Origin: Actinomycetes bacterium
GTDB lineage: Bacteria > Actinomycetota > Acidimicrobiia > Acidimicrobiales > Palsa-688
Reading direction: 5' to 3'
DNA: 8,336 nt
Assembly (NCBI GenBank): GCA_021827225.1
Contig: JAKAXG010000161.1
Coordinates: forward strand, 1 to 8,336
The notes below the pieces were generated by a model. The model ran no database searches. It was not told the DNA's origin and saw only the letters and a list, made by a program, of their open reading frames with translations. The first letter of the stretch is position 1, and each line of letters opens with the position of its first letter. This document shows, in pieces, positions 5,906 to 8,336 of the stretch. The position numbers were made by a program, and so were the translations under genes.

Positions 5906-7516
5906 CTAGAAGCCGGTGATCCCGGAGCGGGGGTAGACGTCGGCGGGGTCGGTGAGGACGTTGATCAGGTAGGGCACCCCCGAGTCGAACGCCCGGTCCA
6001 GCGCCGGGCCGACCTCGCCGGGGCTGGTGACCGTCTCGCCGGCCCCGCCGAGTACCTCGACGATCCGGTCGTAGCGGGTGTCGGGCTGCAGATCGCACGC
6101 CTCGTCCCAACCGTAGAGGGCCCGCATCGGGTGCTTCTCCAGACCCCACATGCCGTTGTTGCCCACGATCATCACCACCGGCAGGTTGTGCCGGACCAGG
6201 GTGTCGGCGTCCATCAGGGAGAAGCCGGCCGCCCCGTCGCCGAGGACGGTGACCACCTGGCTGGCCGGCCGGGCCACCCGGGCGGCGATGGCGTAGCCGG
6301 GCCCGTTCCCCAGGCACCCGTAGGGGCCGGTGTCGAGCCAGCATCCCGGCCGGCCCGGGTCGAGGTACTTGCCGGCGTAGGACGCGAAGTCGCCGCCGTC
6401 GCAGATGATCACCGCGTCCTCGGCCAGGCGCTTCGCCAGCTCCCCGAACACCCGGGTGGGCTTGACGTGCTCCCCGCCGGCCCCGAGCAGCTCGTCGTCG
6501 CGCTGGCGGGCCGCCCGCTCGGCGCCGCGGAGGCGCTCCACCCACGCCCGGTGGCGACCGTTGGTGGCGGCCAGGCCGGTCAGGATGGCGGCCAGGTCGC
6601 CGGCCACGGTCGTGACCCCGCCCACGTGGCTGGACGCCCCGTCGGCGTGGTCCACCAGGTGGATGACCCGGGCGGAGCCGAAGCGGCCGAACCCGAGACG
6701 GAAGTCCAGCGGGGTGCCGGCCACCACTACCAGGTCGGCTTCCTGGCGCAGCAGGCTGCGGGTGCGGCTGAACACCAGCTCGTGGCCGGGGGGCAGGCAG
6801 CCGCGGCCCATACCGTTGAAGAAGCACGGCAGGTCGAGGGCCTCGACGGCGGCGGCCAGCGCCTCCTCGGCCCCGCCCCAGTACACGTCGCTGCCGGCGA
6901 AGATCGCCGGCCGTTCGGCCCCGGCGATGGCCTCGGCCACGGAGCGCACCAGGGCCGGGTCCGGCTCCGCTCCGGCCGGCCGGACCCGGGCCGGTGCCGG
7001 CACCTCACCGGAGGTGGGGGCGAAGAAGACGTCCATGGGGATGTCGGCGAACACCGGGCCCCGGTGGGGGGTGGCGGCGGCTTCGGCCAGGTCGGCCACC
7101 ACGACGCCGGCCTTGGCCCCCTCGGTGATGGTCACCGCCTGCTTGGTCACCGACTCCACGATGGGTACGTGGTCCAGCTCCTGCAGGGCCCCGGTGCCCC
7201 ACGTGCCGAGCGGCGCCCGGCCGGCCAGGACGACCAGCGGAGAACCGTTGAAGTGGGCGGAGGTGATGGCGCTGACCCCGTTGGTGACCCCCGGGCCGGC
7301 GGTGAGCACGGCCAGTCCCGGCCGGCGGGTGAGCTTGGCCCACGCCTCGGCCGCCCAGGTGGCGGTCTGCTCGTGGCGGGTGTCCACGATGCGGGTGCCG
7401 GCCCGCCGGGCGGCGTCGTACAGAGGCCAGATGTGGCCCCCGTTGAGCGTGAACATGACGTCCACGCCGTACGGCGCCAGGGCGGCGAGGGCCAGATCTC
7501 CGGGATGGCCTTCCAT
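5906..7516 (-). CDS. Thiamine-diphosphate-dependent enzyme, acetolactate synthase-like (IlvG type)
   Basis: The 536-residue protein has the three-domain layout of the acetolactate synthase/oxalyl-CoA decarboxylase/2-hydroxyacyl-CoA lyase superfamily. The N-terminal Pyr domain (about 1-165) has DTRHEQTATWAAEAW (45-59), with Glu49 as the cofactor-activating glutamate, and LTAGPGVTNG (71-80). The central Rossmann-like domain (about 185-320) includes GTPLDFRLGFG (267-277). The C-terminal PP domain has GDGAAGFS (426-433) ending in GNN (452-454), the Mg/thiamine-diphosphate motif. From memory, WGTGALQELDHVP, NGMGRG, CWLDTGP and GLEKHPM all have close counterparts in mycobacterial IlvG, a protein annotated as acetolactate synthase but not shown to be the main one. 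No regulatory subunit (ilvN) or ilvC is adjacent, so branched-chain amino acid synthesis is not supported by context. The start is ATG at 7516 behind AAGGAGG. Acyloin formation, 2-hydroxyacyl-CoA cleavage or decarboxylation are all possible. Confidence 0.88.
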   Translation of the reverse strand: MEGHPGDLALAALAPYGVDVMFTLNGGHIWPLYDAARRAGTRIVDTRHEQTATWAAEAWAKLTRRPGLAVLTAGPGVTNGVSAITSAHFNGSPLVVLAGRAPLGTWGTGALQELDHVPIVESVTKQAVTITEGAKAGVVVADLAEAAATPHRGPVFADIPMDVFFAPTSGEVPAPARVRPAGAEPDPALVRSVAEAIAGAERPAIFAGSDVYWGGAEEALAAAVEALDLPCFFNGMGRGCLPPGHELVFSRTRSLLRQEADLVVVAGTPLDFRLGFGRFGSARVIHLVDHADGASSHVGGVTTVAGDLAAILTGLAATNGRHRAWVERLRGAERAARQRDDELLGAGGEHVKPTRVFGELAKRLAEDAVIICDGGDFASYAGKYLDPGRPGCWLDTGPYGCLGNGPGYAIAARVARPASQVVTVLGDGAAGFSLMDADTLVRHNLPVVMIVGNNGMWGLEKHPMRALYGWDEACDLQPDTRYDRIVEVLGGAGETVTSPGEVGPALDRAFDSGVPYLINVLTDPADVYPRSGITGF

Positions 7517-7523
7517 GGGGGTG

Positions 7524-7530
7524 CCTCCTT
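7524..7530 (-). promoter_or_regulatory. Strong Shine-Dalgarno of the thiamine-diphosphate enzyme gene
   Basis: The minus strand has AAGGAGG seven bases before the ATG at 7516, close to ideal spacing. It is the strongest ribosome binding site in the window and fixes the start. It stands out because most neighbours rely on overlaps or weak sites, which suggests this gene is translated independently of queF. Confidence 0.85.
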
Positions 7531-7600
7531 CGGTGTTCGCGCTGCGGTGGTCAGGTGTCGATGGTCAGGTTTCGGTGGTCAGGTTTCGGTGGTCACGCCC
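7531..7600. repeat. Tandem 14-bp repeat (three to five units) between queF and the ThDP enzyme gene
   Basis: On the plus strand the units CGGTGGTCAGGTGT (7545-7558), CGATGGTCAGGTTT (7559-7572) and CGGTGGTCAGGTTT (7573-7586) are followed by a partial copy beginning CGGTGGTCA at 7587. A decayed in-phase copy (about 9 of 14 matches) can be seen at 7531-7544. On the minus strand each of the four better units contains TGA (7551-7553, 7565-7567, 7579-7581, 7593-7595). Because 14 is not a multiple of 3, these stops fall in all three frames. The first is the queF stop itself. The array ends just before the ribosome binding site of the downstream gene. It could be slippage-generated filler, a binding-site array or a leader element; the sequence does not decide. 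Confidence 0.85.
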
Positions 7601-8084
7601 CCACCCCGAGGGCGGTGCAGGCGGCGTCGTGCTGGCGGAGCAGCTCCTGGCAGCGGCCCCGCTCCTCGGGTCCGAGATCGGGCGCCTCGCGCAGGGCCAG
7701 GGGGCGGATGGCGATGCCGCCGCGCACCTTGAAATCCCCGAACACCCGCAGGTAGCGGGGGGCGATGCGGCTGGTGAGATCGTCGGCTATCCGGTTGATG
7801 CAGTCCTCGTGGAAGGCGCCGTGGTTGCGGTAGGCGCCCAGGTAGAGCTTGAGGCTCTTGCTCTCCACGCACAGCTCGCCCGGGACGTAGTGGATGTGCA
7901 CCCGGCCGAAGTCGGGCTGGCCGGTCATGGGGCACAGGCTGGTGAACTCGGTGCAGTCGAGAGCCACGATCCACGGCGAGGCGGGCCGGGAGTTGGCGAA
8001 CACCTCCAGGATGGCGGCGCTGGGGTTGTCGTACTGGTAGCGGGTGGCGTGGCCGAGCTTGGTCAGCTGTGAGGTGTCGCTCAT
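7593..8084 (-). CDS. queF: NADPH-dependent 7-cyano-7-deazaguanine reductase (preQ0 reductase)
   Basis: QueF reduces the nitrile of preQ0 to the aminomethyl group of preQ1, the precursor inserted into tRNA on the way to queuosine. The 163-residue protein matches the single-domain (type I, Bacillus-like) enzyme in length. It has CTEFTSLCPMTGQPDFG (44-60), with Cys51 forming the thioimide with the substrate and Asp58 as general acid, the QueF motif ESKSLKLYL (74-82) for NADPH, and FHEDC (91-95) with Glu93 in the substrate pocket. The start is ATG at 8084; the only upstream context is a weak CGGGG run. It starts 38 bp after the priA stop and may be co-transcribed with it. Its TGA is the first repeat unit of a 14-bp tandem array. 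No queC, queD, queE, tgt or queA is in the window, so the pathway is not demonstrated here. Confidence 0.96.
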   Translation of the reverse strand: MSDTSQLTKLGHATRYQYDNPSAAILEVFANSRPASPWIVALDCTEFTSLCPMTGQPDFGRVHIHYVPGELCVESKSLKLYLGAYRNHGAFHEDCINRIADDLTSRIAPRYLRVFGDFKVRGGIAIRPLALREAPDLGPEERGRCQELLRQHDAACTALGVGA

Positions 8085-8122
8085 CGGTGCCCCGAGGCTA
8101 GTGACTTCGGCGGGTGCCGGCC

Positions 8123-8336
8123 TCAGAGCCGGGGCGGGTCGACGGCCACCCGCAGGGTCCCGGTCGCCGGGCGGGGCACCGCCGCCAGGGCGTCGCAGAG
8201 GACGGAGTAGTCGGGGGCCTTCACCAGCCAGCGCCCGTCGTCGGGACCGAGGACCTGCACCCCCGCCAGCCGGGCCACCCACTCCCCGGCGGCGTCGCCC
8301 GCCACCAGGGCGACGGCCGCGTAGGGCGGGAACCCC
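8123..8336 (-). CDS. priA: Primosomal protein N' (PriA), C-terminal 70 residues (partial)
   Basis: The frame is open to the right edge and ends in TGA at 8123-8125. PriA recognises stalled replication forks and starts reloading of the replicative helicase. The visible piece includes GFPPYAAVAL, matching the GxPP(F/Y) segment that opens the PriA C-terminal domain, then VQVLGPDDGRWLVKAP and the terminal TLRVAVDPPRL, like the VDVDP-type end of the family. Helicase and zinc-binding motifs would lie outside the window. Actinobacterial PriA proteins often lack helicase-active Walker residues, which cannot be checked here. Context supports the call: priA commonly precedes def and fmt in actinobacteria, and both are nearby on the same strand. 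The call rests on a short C-terminal signature, so confidence is moderate. Confidence 0.78.
   Translation of the reverse strand, partial: GFPPYAAVALVAGDAAGEWVARLAGVQVLGPDDGRWLVKAPDYSVLCDALAAVPRPATGTLRVAVDPPRL

Noticed and set aside
7531..7600. CRISPR array or replication-type iterons
   Set aside because: The 14-bp units are directly abutted without spacers, number only three to five, and have no cas, rep or origin features nearby.
6131..7732. Long open frame on the plus strand (533 codons) opposite the thiamine-diphosphate enzyme gene
   Set aside because: It mirrors the codon structure of a well-supported gene and has no motif of its own; it also runs through the noncoding tandem repeat.
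8094..8124. Possible hairpin GAGGC...GCCTC between priA and queF as a terminator or riboswitch
   Set aside because: The stem is only 5 bp with a 21-base loop and no U-tract, and nothing resembles a preQ1 aptamer.

Overview
The window is very GC-rich and densely packed. It looks like a chromosomal housekeeping segment of a high-GC actinobacterium. An acidimicrobial-type lineage is my guess, but the sequence alone does not settle the class. The evidence is the strong G/C bias at third codon positions, frequent GTG starts, 4-nt GTGA stop/start overlaps, an actinobacterial form of Fmt (HFSLLP), and the gene order priA / def-fmt-rsmB-rpe-ribD-ribE. I see no mobile element, tRNA, rRNA, CRISPR array or phage gene. 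No stretch over 300 bases lacks a gene.

Region 1 (1-4743, minus strand) is one tight gene string, read from right to left: def (peptide deformylase), fmt (Met-tRNA formyltransferase), rsmB (16S rRNA m5C methyltransferase), rpe (ribulose-phosphate 3-epimerase), a MogA/MoaB-family molybdopterin gene, ribD (riboflavin deaminase/reductase), and the first 27 codons of ribE (riboflavin synthase), which runs off the left edge. Gaps are 9 bp or less and several genes overlap, so a single operon is likely. Def and Fmt remove and add the N-formyl group of initiator methionine. Rpe and RibD/RibE are linked through ribulose 5-phosphate, which supplies both the pentose phosphate pathway and riboflavin synthesis.

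Region 2 (4770-5884, plus strand) is a divergent two-gene unit: an RsmC-like small methyltransferase overlapped by a TrmH/SpoU-type RNA 2'-O-methyltransferase. Only 26 bp separate its start from that of def, and this gap holds a quasi-palindrome.

Region 3 (5906-8336, minus strand) holds, from right to left, the last 70 codons of priA (replication restart helicase), queF (preQ0 reductase of queuosine synthesis), a 14-bp tandem repeat, and a thiamine-diphosphate enzyme resembling mycobacterial IlvG. It converges on region 2 across a 21-bp gap.

The points most worth a second look are: (a) fmt appears to lack any ATG/GTG/TTG start, lies in the same frame as def behind a single TGA, and probably starts at CTG; (b) a 14-bp tandem repeat after queF puts a TGA in all three frames; (c) the 26-bp divergent spacer has a palindrome and a possible leaderless promoter; (d) RsmB appears to lack an internal segment; (e) four genes in two orientations separate priA from def. 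I found no convincing evidence of a wholly new multi-gene system.
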